Origin: Candidatus Thorarchaeota archaeon
Lineage (GTDB): Archaea; Asgardarchaeota; Thorarchaeia; Thorarchaeales; Thorarchaeaceae
Assembly: GCA_029855935.1 (NCBI GenBank)
Contig: JAGSHN010000023.1
Coordinates: 1 to 64,000 of the forward strand
Reading direction: 5' to 3'
Length of the DNA stretch: 64,000 nt
In this document: one piece after another, positions 1 through 9,858 of the stretch
Numbering within the stretch: the stretch's first letter is position 1
Layout of the letters: the number at the start of each line of letters is the position of its first letter
Program-made: the position numbers and the translations under genes
The notes under the pieces: model-generated
The model's input: only the letters and a program-made list of their open reading frames with translations
Database searches by the model: none
What the model was told of the DNA's origin: nothing

Positions 1-72
1 AGGTCCCCCGAGGACTGCTTGCAGATTCTGTCGCGTGGGTGACACCATCCCGTGGTCTGTGATTGTGACGAG

Positions 73-2436
73 CTAGGCGCCGCGGCGCTTTCTTAGTACG
101 AACACCACCACAAGAGCGACTGCCACTGCTGCAGCCCCAGCTGCTACAAGCAACAGGGCGCCTCCGCCGGCAGGCGAGATGGTTGTAGTACCGGTCTCAG
201 TGGTCGTCGTGGTGGTCGGAGGCGTGGTAGCGGTTGACGTTGTCGTGTTGGTGGTCGTCGTCGGGGTTGTGGCTGCCACGACCTGATACTGGAAGTAGTC
301 AGTGCCGTTGAGGAGTGTTGTGACCTTCCCGTAGCTGTCCTGCGCCGAGACGTAGAACTCGACGAGCGAGTCCAGCGGCTGGGCTGGTATGGAGGCAGTA
401 TATTCTGACTCAATCTCTACCATGGTGACGTTTGTCCACGCGCCACCATCGACCCTGTAGTGCAGCATCACGGTCTCCAGATTGGGATCGTACGCGGAGA
501 CGTTGACCCACACGGTGTTGTCGGGAGTGGGCCTCGAGGGATCGAATGTGAGGTTCTCAAGGGTCGGGGCGGGGTCCTCGTAGATGTACAGGTCATCCAG
601 CAGGAGCGTCACGTTTCCGTCAGAGTCGGAGTAGGCGGTCAGGTATATGCCGCTTATCGTTGTGTTAGGATCGGTACCAAAGACTGTCTTGTAGTCCTTG
701 TAGATGTCACGTTGGGCATTGTGCCATCCGTCAGTCATTCCGGCCGAGTCGACCATCAGGTAGCCATCGCAGCCGCCGGTACGCGCTGCATCGGAGCCAT
801 TGCCCATCACGTAGCCGAGAATGAACTCATCTGTGTAGACCGAGAGTATCACCACATCATCGGTGAGGTTGGTGAACTCCCACAGCCACCAGTTCCAGTC
901 TATGAACAGCTCGGTACGGTTGTTGAGCTCCAACTCACCGAAGGACTGCATCTCCGAGAACGAGTCGCCGCCTGTGACCGTGAGGTTGAGGGCCTTCTCA
1001 CCGCTCACAGACACATTCGTCACTGTGAGATGGGGATTCTGGAGAATGCTGCCCCCGCTCCAGGCGGTGGCCATCTCTCCGACGGGCGGCTGGTCCTCAA
1101 AGTCGGGGTCGTTGGTGGTGGGTGCCACGAGGGCTAGGTTGTCGATGAGCAGTACAATCCTCGCATTGTGCTGAATGGCGTAGGTCCTGAACTCTATCCT
1201 GCGGATGTACAGTTCCTCGGTGATGTTGAATCTTCTCAAGTCGTGGAAGAGATCAATCTGCACATAGTGCCACGCGCCGGTATGGTTGGCATTGTCGACG
1301 AACTGGCTGACAGCGCCCCCGCCGGGACCAGCCAGCGAATCACCATAGGCAAAGTAGTAGAACATCGTGAAGTCCTCGCCAGTGCGATTCTCGTACGTGA
1401 TCATCATATAGGCGCCGACCATTTTGGACACAGGCTGGTAGTCTTCCAGCCTCCAGTTGAGGGAGAGATACCCTGGATTCGTGTTGGTCAACAGTTTACC
1501 AGGATAGACGTTCCAATACGCCAGGCTGCTGTTTCCGTTGGACAGAGTCGTCAGATTCATACTCCAAGAGCCGCCTGCGCTCAGGCTGCTCTGCGAGATT
1601 GTGCTCGGATCCGAGTTGGACCAGTACCACGCAGAGCCGGTACCGCCCGGCTCAAAATCACCGAAGTTCTGTGAACCACCAATCTTCACAAGCGTGCCGT
1701 TCGCAAGGTACACGTCATCGATGAAACTTCTCACGTACGTGGCCGTCACGCCGACCAAGTAGATGTGGAACAAGCGGAACTCCGTCGACGGCTCACCAAA
1801 GACATCAATGTAGTCCTGAGTCACGTTCCTTGACATTGTAAGCCACTGACCAACAGGACTGTTGAGAACAATGTAGCCGTGGTACGTGTCGTTGGAGCTG
1901 CTTGTCGTTCCAGCAAGGTAATAGTACATAGTCCGATGCGGTGACCCCATCTCCACCTGCACGTATAGGGCGTCGCCGTCACCGGGTGCAGGAATCTGGT
2001 CGATATAGTAGTTCATCCTAAGAGTGACATTGGTCGCTCCTGACCAATATGCCCACGACTGTTGGGTGACTCTGAACTCCGCATGGCGCAGGGGATCCAG
2101 CGTACGCACCTGCATCCCCAGCGACTGGGTGCCGTTCTTCACTGGCCACGGAGACTTGGCATACCACCCAAACTTCTCCGTTGAGCGGTAGGCCAACCCA
2201 TCTGATGGGGTGTGAGCATTATCCCAGGACTCCATATCACCATACGGAATCTGGTTTGTCTGCCACGTGACCCTGTCAAGGTCGATCACAGCCGGCCTTG
2301 GGGTCGCCTCGGGATTGCCGTTCATTGGATGGGTCGCAGTCTGAGGCTGCACTGTGCCAAGAGGTTGTACGGCAAGAACGAGTGTCAGAAGAAACGCGAT
2401 AGCTATACGACGAACCACGGACGACATCTGTCTCAT
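73..2436 (-). CDS. Large secreted, membrane-anchored surface protein
   Basis: The protein has an N-terminal signal segment (IAIAFLLTLVLAV), a long polar beta-rich body with many N-x-S/T sites, a fibronectin/Ig-like stretch near residue 630, a Thr-rich stalk (TTTTNTTTSTATTPP) and a C-terminal membrane helix followed by RKRRGA. This layout fits a cell-surface protein with its bulk outside. The body contains repeated lectin-like jelly-roll-looking segments of about 190 residues (for example IDDVYLANGT, IDNLALVAPT, LDDLYIYEDP), but I do not recognise a family. I place the start at ATG 2436. An in-frame ATG at 2493 lies on a TATA-like element, so it is probably untranslated. ATG 2427 is also possible. 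Function is unknown. Confidence 0.85.
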   Translation of the reverse strand: MRQMSSVVRRIAIAFLLTLVLAVQPLGTVQPQTATHPMNGNPEATPRPAVIDLDRVTWQTNQIPYGDMESWDNAHTPSDGLAYRSTEKFGWYAKSPWPVKNGTQSLGMQVRTLDPLRHAEFRVTQQSWAYWSGATNVTLRMNYYIDQIPAPGDGDALYVQVEMGSPHRTMYYYLAGTTSSSNDTYHGYIVLNSPVGQWLTMSRNVTQDYIDVFGEPSTEFRLFHIYLVGVTATYVRSFIDDVYLANGTLVKIGGSQNFGDFEPGGTGSAWYWSNSDPSTISQSSLSAGGSWSMNLTTLSNGNSSLAYWNVYPGKLLTNTNPGYLSLNWRLEDYQPVSKMVGAYMMITYENRTGEDFTMFYYFAYGDSLAGPGGGAVSQFVDNANHTGAWHYVQIDLFHDLRRFNITEELYIRRIEFRTYAIQHNARIVLLIDNLALVAPTTNDPDFEDQPPVGEMATAWSGGSILQNPHLTVTNVSVSGEKALNLTVTGGDSFSEMQSFGELELNNRTELFIDWNWWLWEFTNLTDDVVILSVYTDEFILGYVMGNGSDAARTGGCDGYLMVDSAGMTDGWHNAQRDIYKDYKTVFGTDPNTTISGIYLTAYSDSDGNVTLLLDDLYIYEDPAPTLENLTFDPSRPTPDNTVWVNVSAYDPNLETVMLHYRVDGGAWTNVTMVEIESEYTASIPAQPLDSLVEFYVSAQDSYGKVTTLLNGTDYFQYQVVAATTPTTTTNTTTSTATTPPTTTTTTETGTTTISPAGGGALLLVAAGAAAVAVALVVVFVLRKRRGA

Positions 2437-2490
2437 CTCTCTGCTGTTCTCTCTTTGTTCGGGAAAGGCAAAGTGCGGATGTCTGGAGAA

Positions 2491-2499
2491 CATAATAAG
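2491..2499 (-). promoter_or_regulatory. TATA-like box for the 73-2436 gene
   Basis: The minus strand reads CTTATTATG about 55 nt upstream of ATG 2436. The same CTTATTA core occurs 56 nt upstream of the other large surface-protein gene (15590-15597). A TATA box here would put the transcript start near 2468, with a leader of about 30 nt. Confidence 0.4.
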
Positions 2500-2721
2500 C
2501 TTGAGGTGTCACCTGAGAATCGTTGCATTTCGAGAGGCCGCACGACGTGAATGAACAGCTCAATCCGCGCAAGACCCAGAACTATTGTCGGCCAACACAA
2601 CTACCCGAGCTCCGCAGAATTCTTTATCAGAACTGCTCTCCCAATGTGGGTGTCCCAGTAGTTCCCTTGGCAGTGATGAGGATGGAGAAATGACGACTCT
2701 ACCCACGTGGAGGAGGAAAGC

Positions 2722-3714
2722 TTGAGCCCGATAGAACAATGCGCGGAAGCTCTGCGCGCGTACCTGCGTGGGGAGCGAGTATGGACCTACGACGAGATCG
2801 ACCCAAGTCCCAGAGTGCTCTGCCTTGCACTGACGGCCCTCCTTCCCGTCAGCATTCTTGCTCTCCTCGTCTTCTCTATGACAGACATCGGACGCCCAGC
2901 GCCCCTCGTGCCCCTCGCAGTGTTCACAACTCCGTGGGTTGTGGCCATCACTGCTGTTGCGAGAAATGCGTATCGGAGCAGACAGATGGCGCTGTCGATG
3001 GGCGTGAGAGGCATTGACAGGCTCGGCCTGTCGGCAGTTCTGCAGTTCCTGGATATGCTGACCAACTGTGTTCCTCAAGTGGGAAGAATTGAGGGCCACC
3101 AGCCCCCCGAGACCCGGACGGGTACTGGTTTTGACACCATTGCCTTGTACGTCAGGCGGCTGCTCCCGGAACTGGGAGAGCAGTGGTACTCGGCAATCAT
3201 ATCAAGCATGTCCGGGATAGAGGGTAGGAGATCTGTGGTTGCCGGCGCGGCCCTCCTGGTGATTGCGGCGGTGGCAGGCGCCGTAGCGAGGCTGTTTCCT
3301 CTCATCATCACCACCTATCCCCTGCCCAGCGAGGTCTACATGTGGGTCGTCGTGGGCCTCTTTCTCGTGATGGTCATTGGGACATTGCTGCTGGTCTATG
3401 GCCTACGAAGACAGAAAGCACTCGAGACCCTGCAAGACGTTGAGACACGCCTCGCCTCACCGACTCTCGAGGAGATGAATCGATCCACAATACAGGCGGT
3501 CATCAACCTAGTTCGTGACGAGGCGCTATGCCCAGTCCGAGCGTTCCTGTTGGCTGAGTACCCGGGGACAGTCCGGACTCAGAAGACTCTTGTGACATCG
3601 AGGGGCTACATGCTGCACGAGACTCTGGTCATTCCGCGGAGCATGGAGGATGTTGCGGAGGTCGCCTTTGGCGCCCTAGGCGAACAGCTGGACCCGTTCA
3701 GGCAGCCGACCTAG
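2722..3714 (+). CDS. Polytopic membrane protein, unknown function
   Basis: About four hydrophobic segments are visible: VLCLALTALLPVSILALLV, an adjacent one near PLAVFTTPWVVAITAV, and a pair near the middle (AALLVIAAVAGAV; WVVVGLFLVMVIGTLLLVYG). A charged tail of about 100 residues follows. I chose TTG 2722 because GGAGGAGG (2709-2716) lies at normal spacing. GTG 2707 is in frame but overlaps that ribosome site. It converges with the next gene, which also encodes a polytopic membrane protein. No family recognised. Confidence 0.8.
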   Translation: MSPIEQCAEALRAYLRGERVWTYDEIDPSPRVLCLALTALLPVSILALLVFSMTDIGRPAPLVPLAVFTTPWVVAITAVARNAYRSRQMALSMGVRGIDRLGLSAVLQFLDMLTNCVPQVGRIEGHQPPETRTGTGFDTIALYVRRLLPELGEQWYSAIISSMSGIEGRRSVVAGAALLVIAAVAGAVARLFPLIITTYPLPSEVYMWVVVGLFLVMVIGTLLLVYGLRRQKALETLQDVETRLASPTLEEMNRSTIQAVINLVRDEALCPVRAFLLAEYPGTVRTQKTLVTSRGYMLHETLVIPRSMEDVAEVAFGALGEQLDPFRQPT

Positions 3715-3746
3715 ACACGCAAGGCGGCGTCGGGTCGCGTCAATGC

Positions 3747-5123
3747 CTACGCATAGATGCCTGAGGTGGCGATGATCAACCAAGACAGTAACAGCAACAT
3801 CAGGTGATATCCCACGATTGACTTGATGTCCCCTGCGCGGGTACTGGGGAACAGAGCCTGACTGTAGAACTCTACCTGATAGTCGTTGAAGAACCCTGAG
3901 TCCCTGAGCGCTGTCGGGAGGGTACGACGCATCTGTTCTTGTTGCACGAATCCCTTGTACCAGAGGACCGAGAATCCTGCGCTTGCGACCAAGGCAGCAG
4001 CCACGACAACGATGGCATTGTGGGCCGCGTAGGAGGTCATCACGGCAATGAGAGCGGCCAGACCGTAGATCCACGCCAAGAATGAGATTGTCCTCCACGC
4101 AAAGCTCAGGTCCCTGTAGAATGGCATCGAACGAGCAACGACCGTGGCAACGCCCAGACGGAACGCAGCAGGCTCGCTGATGTCGCACGATCGAATCTTC
4201 AGCGTCCGGTCTGTCACGTAATCGTAGAAGAGGCGATACTGTGGAAACTTCGTGCGACGGAACTTGACCTCAATGTCATCGAACTCGCCGTTCTCCTCGC
4301 TGAGTACCTCTCTGAACGGTGATGAGAAGAAGACCCTCCTGAACGCCTCCGTCAGAGCCTCAGATACCGCAGCGTATTTTCCACCGTGCAGTCCCCTAGT
4401 GCATTCGTTCTCACCCACCGGATAATGGGCTTTGCAGTAGAAGAACAGGCCTACTATAGCGACCACAAGAAACAACGTGACGGGAATCGTGTTGTCCGAC
4501 GGGGAGAGAAGCGCCACCAATGCTACTATGCCGATGCAGGTTGAGAAGATGATTATGAGCGACTGAACCCCCAGTCCGAGAGGAGATAATGCGTACTCAC
4601 TGGGATCGTACTCTGTCACGCAGTCGATGTCTGCCATCTCGCGGGCCAGGCGAAGGACCAGTCGAGGTCGCCGTGTGATGACAAGGTACCCAAGCACGAA
4701 CCCGAACAAGACGTCTAGGCCCTCGAAAAGAGAAGATAACTGCAGTGCCAGATCCCTGTTGACCAACCCGACGGGGAGAAGAACCAGAGGAAAGAACACA
4801 ACCAGCAACACTGCCATACTCACGTAGAGCCTCGGTCTTGTTGCTAGCAGCCAGTCTATGGATCTCCACGAGGGGCTGAGAAGATAGCGGCCCACGACTC
4901 TTCTCAGCTCTGCCTCGTTCCTGGCCAAGACCGTGAGATGATTCTCTGTCCCAGTGAGGTGTGCTGGCGTGTCAGCATCCGGGTCAAGTATGACCTCGAT
5001 GCGCTCCGGCGGAGGTACCCCTCTCTTATTGAAGGCCTTCTCGACAATCTCCGTTGCCTGCTCTGCGGTGATGGGCTCTGCAAGGACCCCCACAGTGTCA
5101 TCAGTGTCCAATTCAAGACTCAC
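3747..5123 (-). CDS. Polytopic membrane protein, unknown function
   Basis: About 458 residues. A soluble N-terminal part of about 115 residues (AEPITAEQATEIVEKAF...) precedes roughly seven hydrophobic helices, with a cytosolic-looking loop near residues 250-320. No HExxH or other catalytic motif is visible. The start could be GTG 5123, or TTG 5111, which has GGAGTGAG at better spacing. It converges with the 335-residue membrane protein to its left. Membrane location is clear, the role is not. Confidence 0.82.
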   Translation of the reverse strand: MSLELDTDDTVGVLAEPITAEQATEIVEKAFNKRGVPPPERIEVILDPDADTPAHLTGTENHLTVLARNEAELRRVVGRYLLSPSWRSIDWLLATRPRLYVSMAVLLVVFFPLVLLPVGLVNRDLALQLSSLFEGLDVLFGFVLGYLVITRRPRLVLRLAREMADIDCVTEYDPSEYALSPLGLGVQSLIIIFSTCIGIVALVALLSPSDNTIPVTLFLVVAIVGLFFYCKAHYPVGENECTRGLHGGKYAAVSEALTEAFRRVFFSSPFREVLSEENGEFDDIEVKFRRTKFPQYRLFYDYVTDRTLKIRSCDISEPAAFRLGVATVVARSMPFYRDLSFAWRTISFLAWIYGLAALIAVMTSYAAHNAIVVVAAALVASAGFSVLWYKGFVQQEQMRRTLPTALRDSGFFNDYQVEFYSQALFPSTRAGDIKSIVGYHLMLLLLSWLIIATSGIYA

Positions 5124-5426
5124 TCCGAAGGCTCATGGATATGAGAACAGGGGGTGGACTCCAGATCACACTAGGCTGTGCCTTGGCAAGATATCTCTCC
5201 CCACGAGAACCCGTGTCATTCAGTAGAACACCGCTCCTTGAGACCATCCTCGTATCTTGGCTGATATATCTTGTCCTCATCACCGCCTTACGATAAGGAA
5301 CACCGCTGCCCAGCCGAAAGGAGAAACAGATTGACATGAGACTATCTCGCCACGGATCATCTCTTGTGCTTGCCACACCGAAACCAGATGCTCTGCAACA
5401 CGGCCTCTAGGGCCCACTTGGGAGGT
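5124..5426. other. Intergenic region
   Basis: No coding frame stands out. It lies between the start of the membrane-protein gene on the left and the end of the next minus-strand gene, so it should hold the promoter for 3747-5123. No clear TATA box was seen. Confidence 0.5.
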
Positions 5427-6023
5427 TCAGTCACGGGGAATGGCATCAGCCAGTGACGGAGAGTCTGTGTCCTCGGCGGGGGCAGACGAACGGGCAGTTG
5501 TTGGAACTGACGGCCAGCTCTCGCACGCGCAGACTTTTCGCACTTCGAATTCCCATCCGTTCCTATCTGCAATCTCCCTCATCGCAGCCTTGTGGGCTGC
5601 GCCCATTACTAGGACGAAGGTGCCGTACTGAATGAATTTCAGGAGACGCTCCACTCTGCGCTCCCGCAGCCTGCTCCGCGTCTCATCGGTGAGTCCGACC
5701 CTGTTGAAGACCTCGTACTCTGCATCGGTGAGGTCCCATCCGAACATGTTCAGCACACACCTCTTCCCTCCCTCCTCCTGGAGCAGGTCCTCCATCAACC
5801 AGTTATAGGACTTGGCGAGGAAGACATCGTGCGGGTCTGGCTCCCTGCCAGCTCTATAGCTGTCCCTGAGGGGTCTAAGTCGTTCGTCGCTTATCTCCAG
5901 CAGTATCTTATGAGGACAAGTGACCAGCCAGTGAGCGACCATCGCATTGCAGTACTTCCCGTCTACGGGCTCGACGTTGTAATGGTCGTGCAGGGGGACG
6001 TAGATTATCCGGAGGTCAGGCAT
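5427..6023 (-). CDS. Conserved-looking soluble protein, unknown function
   Basis: 198 residues beginning MPDLRIIYVPLHDHYNVEP. The body is mixed alpha/beta and charged, with a hydrophobic strand (TFVLVMGAAHKAAMREIA) that resembles a Rossmann-like edge. The last 35 residues are Pro/Ser/Asp-rich and probably disordered. The start ATG 6023 has a close AGGA. It ends about 300 nt from the membrane-protein gene and lies 42 nt downstream of the Fe-S gene, so the two may be co-transcribed. No family recognised. Confidence 0.75.
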   Translation of the reverse strand: MPDLRIIYVPLHDHYNVEPVDGKYCNAMVAHWLVTCPHKILLEISDERLRPLRDSYRAGREPDPHDVFLAKSYNWLMEDLLQEEGGKRCVLNMFGWDLTDAEYEVFNRVGLTDETRSRLRERRVERLLKFIQYGTFVLVMGAAHKAAMREIADRNGWEFEVRKVCACESWPSVPTTARSSAPAEDTDSPSLADAIPRD

Positions 6024-6065
6024 CGTCCTGCGTGAACTCTGAGGGACAACGCACTTTTGTCTTTC

Positions 6066-7136
6066 TCACACTATTGAGGCTGCTATCGACAGCGACCATT
6101 CTGATGACAGCCAGTCAACCCACAAGACTGGACTTGATCTCAGAGTACGGCCGGCGGCTGAAGGGCACACCTTGACACAGATCGTGCAGCCGTAGTTCTC
6201 AAGAAAGTAGGGAAAGCATCTGTTTCTGTCGATGTGTGTGACTCGGTCCCCGCTGACCACAGGCTCCTCAAGGATTGCCTCAACAGGACAGTCACGGATG
6301 CATCTCCCACAACGCTCGCAGTATTCTTGAATCCACCTGTGTCGACCATCGTCAGCGAATCGCAGGTCTTCCGCACTCGTGAACACTGTAGCCAGACGTA
6401 CGCGCGGTCCGAGCTCTGGGGTGATCAACAGTCCGTGGCGACCGACCCAACCCAGGCCAGCGAGCTGAGCAAAGGGCGGATACAGGACCAGACCGCCAAG
6501 GGGATGGCTCGCCTGGCCAGCGAGACCGTTGGAGCGAAGGAACTCAGCGAGCCTGTTTGCTGCAATACCGAGCCTGTCGTAGGTCTCAAGGATCATTCTT
6601 GCGGTCTCGGCACTCGGTGCCATCTCGATTCTCCCACGGTCCATCTCCATAGCCAGCACAATTGCGTTTGTGCACAGAACGCCCATTCCACGAAAGATGG
6701 GACGCCTCGGTAGCCTTGTGTGCCCCACAATCGTCACGCCGAACGACCGTAGGAGTCCCAACGTCCTCTGCTTGAGTTCCTCCGACATCTCGGTGACAGG
6801 ACTCTCGGGATTCGTGGCAATCGACTCGACCGCTATGCGCTTGTTCCTCAGCAGGGACATGAGTCGATGAAGTCCGAACGCTATACTGATTGTCAGGTCC
6901 GTTCGTGAAGAGGCCATCTCCGCCATACCGAGCGGAATGTCGAATCGTGATGGAGAGCTCTCAAGGGATGTGATGGCACCGGGAAGACGTGACGTGCTCA
7001 GGTCGAGCTCGACGGCACGTCTCATTCGCGGCATACCAACCCGGGCCAGCATTACCCGAAACAGCCTGTCCCGCAGCCTCACATTCGCCATCCGGCTGGG
7101 GAAGTTGCGCAGCCGGGTAAGGGCCGCATCACGCAA
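6066..7136 (-). CDS. QueG-like / 4Fe-4S double-cluster oxidoreductase
   Basis: The C-terminal third carries two ferredoxin-type cluster motifs, CERCGRCIRDCP and C-x-x-YFLENYGCTICVKVCP. Before them lies GLGWVGRHGLLITPELGPR, which matches the epoxyqueuosine reductase / reductive-dehalogenase-like family block around G-W-x-G-x-x-x-L-L-I. QueG reduces epoxyqueuosine in tRNA using cobalamin and two [4Fe-4S] clusters. Here the N-terminal half is divergent and no other queuosine gene is nearby, so the substrate is open. The TTG start at 7136 is weak; an internal ATG at 7088 is possible. The window shows no partner redox gene. Confidence 0.75.
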   Translation of the reverse strand: MRDAALTRLRNFPSRMANVRLRDRLFRVMLARVGMPRMRRAVELDLSTSRLPGAITSLESSPSRFDIPLGMAEMASSRTDLTISIAFGLHRLMSLLRNKRIAVESIATNPESPVTEMSEELKQRTLGLLRSFGVTIVGHTRLPRRPIFRGMGVLCTNAIVLAMEMDRGRIEMAPSAETARMILETYDRLGIAANRLAEFLRSNGLAGQASHPLGGLVLYPPFAQLAGLGWVGRHGLLITPELGPRVRLATVFTSAEDLRFADDGRHRWIQEYCERCGRCIRDCPVEAILEEPVVSGDRVTHIDRNRCFPYFLENYGCTICVKVCPSAAGRTLRSSPVLWVDWLSSEWSLSIAASIV

Positions 7137-7294
7137 TATCAGTCTTCAACAGACGGTTGCTGCGACACACCGAGCTGATTGACCCCGTGCCAGGCCTGAT
7201 GACCCAACTCGTTGGTGAGGCGGGGCGTGCAGTGCCTTGGCTGAGACAAGAACGGAGGCAGAGCATCTCAAGACGTGACTCAACCCGTTCAGGA

Positions 7295-8473
7295 CTAGTC
7301 CTTCCAAATCACAACCAGTTGCATCTCATTCAGGTCATACCATTCTTGAGTCTGTGAGATGACTATGACCGCAGGGCGTAGTTGCTCACCAGCCCGTATA
7401 CGCATCAATGCGGGAGAATGAGGGTCTTTGAGACCAGAGTAGAGCAGCTCACACGTTAGCTCACCTGTCTGATCATTGACCAGTACGAAGATCGAACCTC
7501 CCAGTGACGACAGTACTATGTCCTCATCCCCGTCTTCATCGAAGTCTCCTGAGGTCACTCCGGTCACGGCGAGGCCACCGTACTCAACTGACGTGACAGG
7601 CTCATCTGTTCCCGACACAACAGAGAAGAACACAAGTGCTCCTCTGTGATAGGCCTGATTTGATGCTACTCCAACGTCCTTGATGCCATCGCCATCAATG
7701 TCTGCCACCGTCAACCACGGGAATTCATTCGGTCCGACGTACTGAGAGACATTAGTCCAGAACCATAGTCCGCGAGTGGGCGATACCACGGTCAGATTGT
7801 CATCGTATTGCACAACTATTATCTCACTCCAACCGTCTCCGTCCAAGTCCTCTGTAATGGCACTGTGTGGAATCTCTGACAATGAATAGTGAACTGTAGG
7901 GACAAAGGCCCCGGTCTCATTCTGAGAGAGCACATCAATACTGTAGTCAGACGCGAGTCCAACACTGGTCACGGATGCGTTGCCGGAGTGGAATGGAAAT
8001 ATCCCGCGAGATCCCGGGAGGGACCACTCAGAGAAATTGTGGTATTCCCTATGAGCGAACCCACCGGCCCCATCGTTGAATGCGACAAACACTGGATTCA
8101 CACTCGCAGCACGTGCCGAGAACACGTCCACGAATCCGTCAGCATTGAAGTCCCCCAACACGAAACCCCTCCCGAAGTTGTCTTCTATGAAACCAGTGGC
8201 GATGACCTTTGGATTCTCAAACCCGCCTGTTCTGTTCTGGAATACAACCTCCAGTGTAGAGAACCCTGCAACGATGACATCGTCAAGGCCGTCCCCATTC
8301 AGGTCTGCAACATCAAGATCAGTATACACGAGTCCCCTCCCCAGAGGGACTGTATGACTCGGACGACGAGAGGCCGCAAAGTATGTGAGATATACCCAAC
8401 TAACCAGCGAAACGATGAGCACGGTACAGACTAACAGCGCCGCAACAGTTCGGGTTCTTCCGGTCACAAACAC
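7295..8473 (-). CDS. Secreted VCBS/FG-GAP repeat protein
   Basis: A signal-anchor helix (residues about 9-31, VAALLVCTVLIVSLVSWVYL) precedes at least five calcium-binding propeller repeats of the D-x-N/D-G-D-G type: DLNGDGLDDVIVAG, DFNADGFVDVF, DLDGDGWSEIIVV, DIDGDGIKDVGVAS and DFDEDGDEDIVLSS. Such repeats build an extracellular beta propeller used in adhesion or polysaccharide binding. There is no C-terminal anchor, so the N-terminal helix probably tethers it. It is transcribed divergently from the HepT/MntA pair. Confidence 0.85.
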   Translation of the reverse strand: MFVTGRTRTVAALLVCTVLIVSLVSWVYLTYFAASRRPSHTVPLGRGLVYTDLDVADLNGDGLDDVIVAGFSTLEVVFQNRTGGFENPKVIATGFIEDNFGRGFVLGDFNADGFVDVFSARAASVNPVFVAFNDGAGGFAHREYHNFSEWSLPGSRGIFPFHSGNASVTSVGLASDYSIDVLSQNETGAFVPTVHYSLSEIPHSAITEDLDGDGWSEIIVVQYDDNLTVVSPTRGLWFWTNVSQYVGPNEFPWLTVADIDGDGIKDVGVASNQAYHRGALVFFSVVSGTDEPVTSVEYGGLAVTGVTSGDFDEDGDEDIVLSSLGGSIFVLVNDQTGELTCELLYSGLKDPHSPALMRIRAGEQLRPAVIVISQTQEWYDLNEMQLVVIWKD

Positions 8474-8733
8474 TCATACACCATCCTGTGCACATTGGTC
8501 CTCAGACATAAATTGGTGTCGTACATTCTTGCAGACAGTCGGCACCCACATTGTCAACAATTGCATCGTGAGTAGTAGAGTGTTCGCACACATTGGACAG
8601 GGTACCACTCACTTCGTGGCCAGCTGTTCGTCTCTCCGATAGCGGCAAGGTTAATAGCCACCTGATACACGATAGTCTCGAAAGGGAGGACAGGACGTGG
8701 TAGACAATAGATTCGAACAGAAGAGCAAGATAC

Positions 8734-9135
8734 ATGGTGAAACTTGCACACGCCCGTGACCGACTGAATCTTGCCCGTACCTGGCTTGAGGAACCAGACC
8801 TACTCGATGACCAAAGAACAATCCTGGCAATCGAGAAGGCGGCTCAAGAGGCGATAGAGTCTACAACCGACATTCTGTCAATGCTACTGAGAGACAGCTC
8901 ACAACCACCACTGGATGATCACACCAATATTGATAGAGCAGTAGAGTTGGGTGTCTTTGATTCCCAGGCAGGAAGAGCAATGCACGAGGCAAACGGGCTG
9001 AGAAACAGACTTGTCCATTCATACAACGGGATTGACGTGCCACTGATGCTTGAGAGTATCGGAAGACTGATTCCGGAGATTGAGAAGTGTCTGGAGATGA
9101 TAGAGAAGTGGTTGCGCCAGAGATCGATGATCTGA
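8734..9135 (+). CDS. hepT: HepT-like HEPN ribonuclease toxin
   Basis: 133 residues, all-alpha, the usual HEPN length. The catalytic RX4HXY motif is intact in RNRLVHSY (about residue 90). In this family the HEPN protein dimerises and cleaves RNA, and is silenced when its partner nucleotidyltransferase adds AMP to the motif tyrosine. The partner gene overlaps the 3' end by 28 nt, which fits a toxin-first HepT-MntA operon. Start is ATG 8734. Confidence 0.88.
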   Translation: MVKLAHARDRLNLARTWLEEPDLLDDQRTILAIEKAAQEAIESTTDILSMLLRDSSQPPLDDHTNIDRAVELGVFDSQAGRAMHEANGLRNRLVHSYNGIDVPLMLESIGRLIPEIEKCLEMIEKWLRQRSMI

Positions 9136-9488
9136 GAGCCGAACTGGGATGGATAATAGAGATTCCCGGTGTTGAAGCAGTTCTCCTCTTTGGCTCAAGA
9201 ACCAACGGCGCGAATAGCCCAGAGAGCGATATCGATGTGTGTGTAGTTGCCCCAAGAGTCACCGAACCAAAGGAGAAATCCACACTTCTGGGAAGACTTT
9301 GGCAACGACTCAATCCGGACATCTATGATGTGTGGCTGTTTGAAGAACTACCACTCTACATGAAGATGAGCGTGATAACAAGGCACGTCATTATTGCCTG
9401 TAGAGATGTTCCTGCTCTCTTTGAGTACTTCTACAGATTTCGCAAGATCTGGGCCGACCAAGCACACAGGCAGATTGTCACGTTCTAG
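9108..9488 (+). CDS. mntA: MntA-like minimal nucleotidyltransferase antitoxin
   Basis: The nucleotidyltransferase signature GSX10DXD is perfect: GSRTNGANSPESDID. In known pairs this protein AMPylates and inhibits HepT. I set the start at GTG 9108, preceded by GGAGATGA (9093-9100) at normal spacing. A longer frame from GTG 9087 has no ribosome site. The overlap with hepT implies translational coupling. The length of about 126 residues is normal for the family. Confidence 0.85.
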   Translation: MVAPEIDDLRAELGWIIEIPGVEAVLLFGSRTNGANSPESDIDVCVVAPRVTEPKEKSTLLGRLWQRLNPDIYDVWLFEELPLYMKMSVITRHVIIACRDVPALFEYFYRFRKIWADQAHRQIVTF

Positions 9489-9858
9489 CTCACCGGGTCA
9501 CAGGCTCAGAACAGAGGTATCTGTACGGGATGCTCCTAGAGGGGACTCCATTACGTATCCCTTGAATACCAGTGACAGAGTCGGGGACCATGAGATCTCC
9601 ATAGCGCTGCGCTATGGTCGGATGTGCCCCCTCACGAAGAGTGATTCTATTCTTGTCTGGACCCCACAGCACAGAGACAACACATTGATTCTTCGGGATC
9701 CAATTTGCTCCTCCCCTGTGGTTCTGCCTGGTCGTTGGCAGTTCTAGAGGAGTTGGATGTTTCTGGACGAATCACCGTGGGCGGCTATGTGCTCCATCTC
9801 AGAACGATACTGAGGCAGCAAGAGGGAGAGTGGTGCTCATCCACATCTTCTCAAGACG
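9489..9858. other. Gene-poor stretch after mntA
   Basis: No convincing gene. Short open frames on both strands have low-complexity Arg/Ser/Thr translations typical of non-coding frames. Confidence 0.5.
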
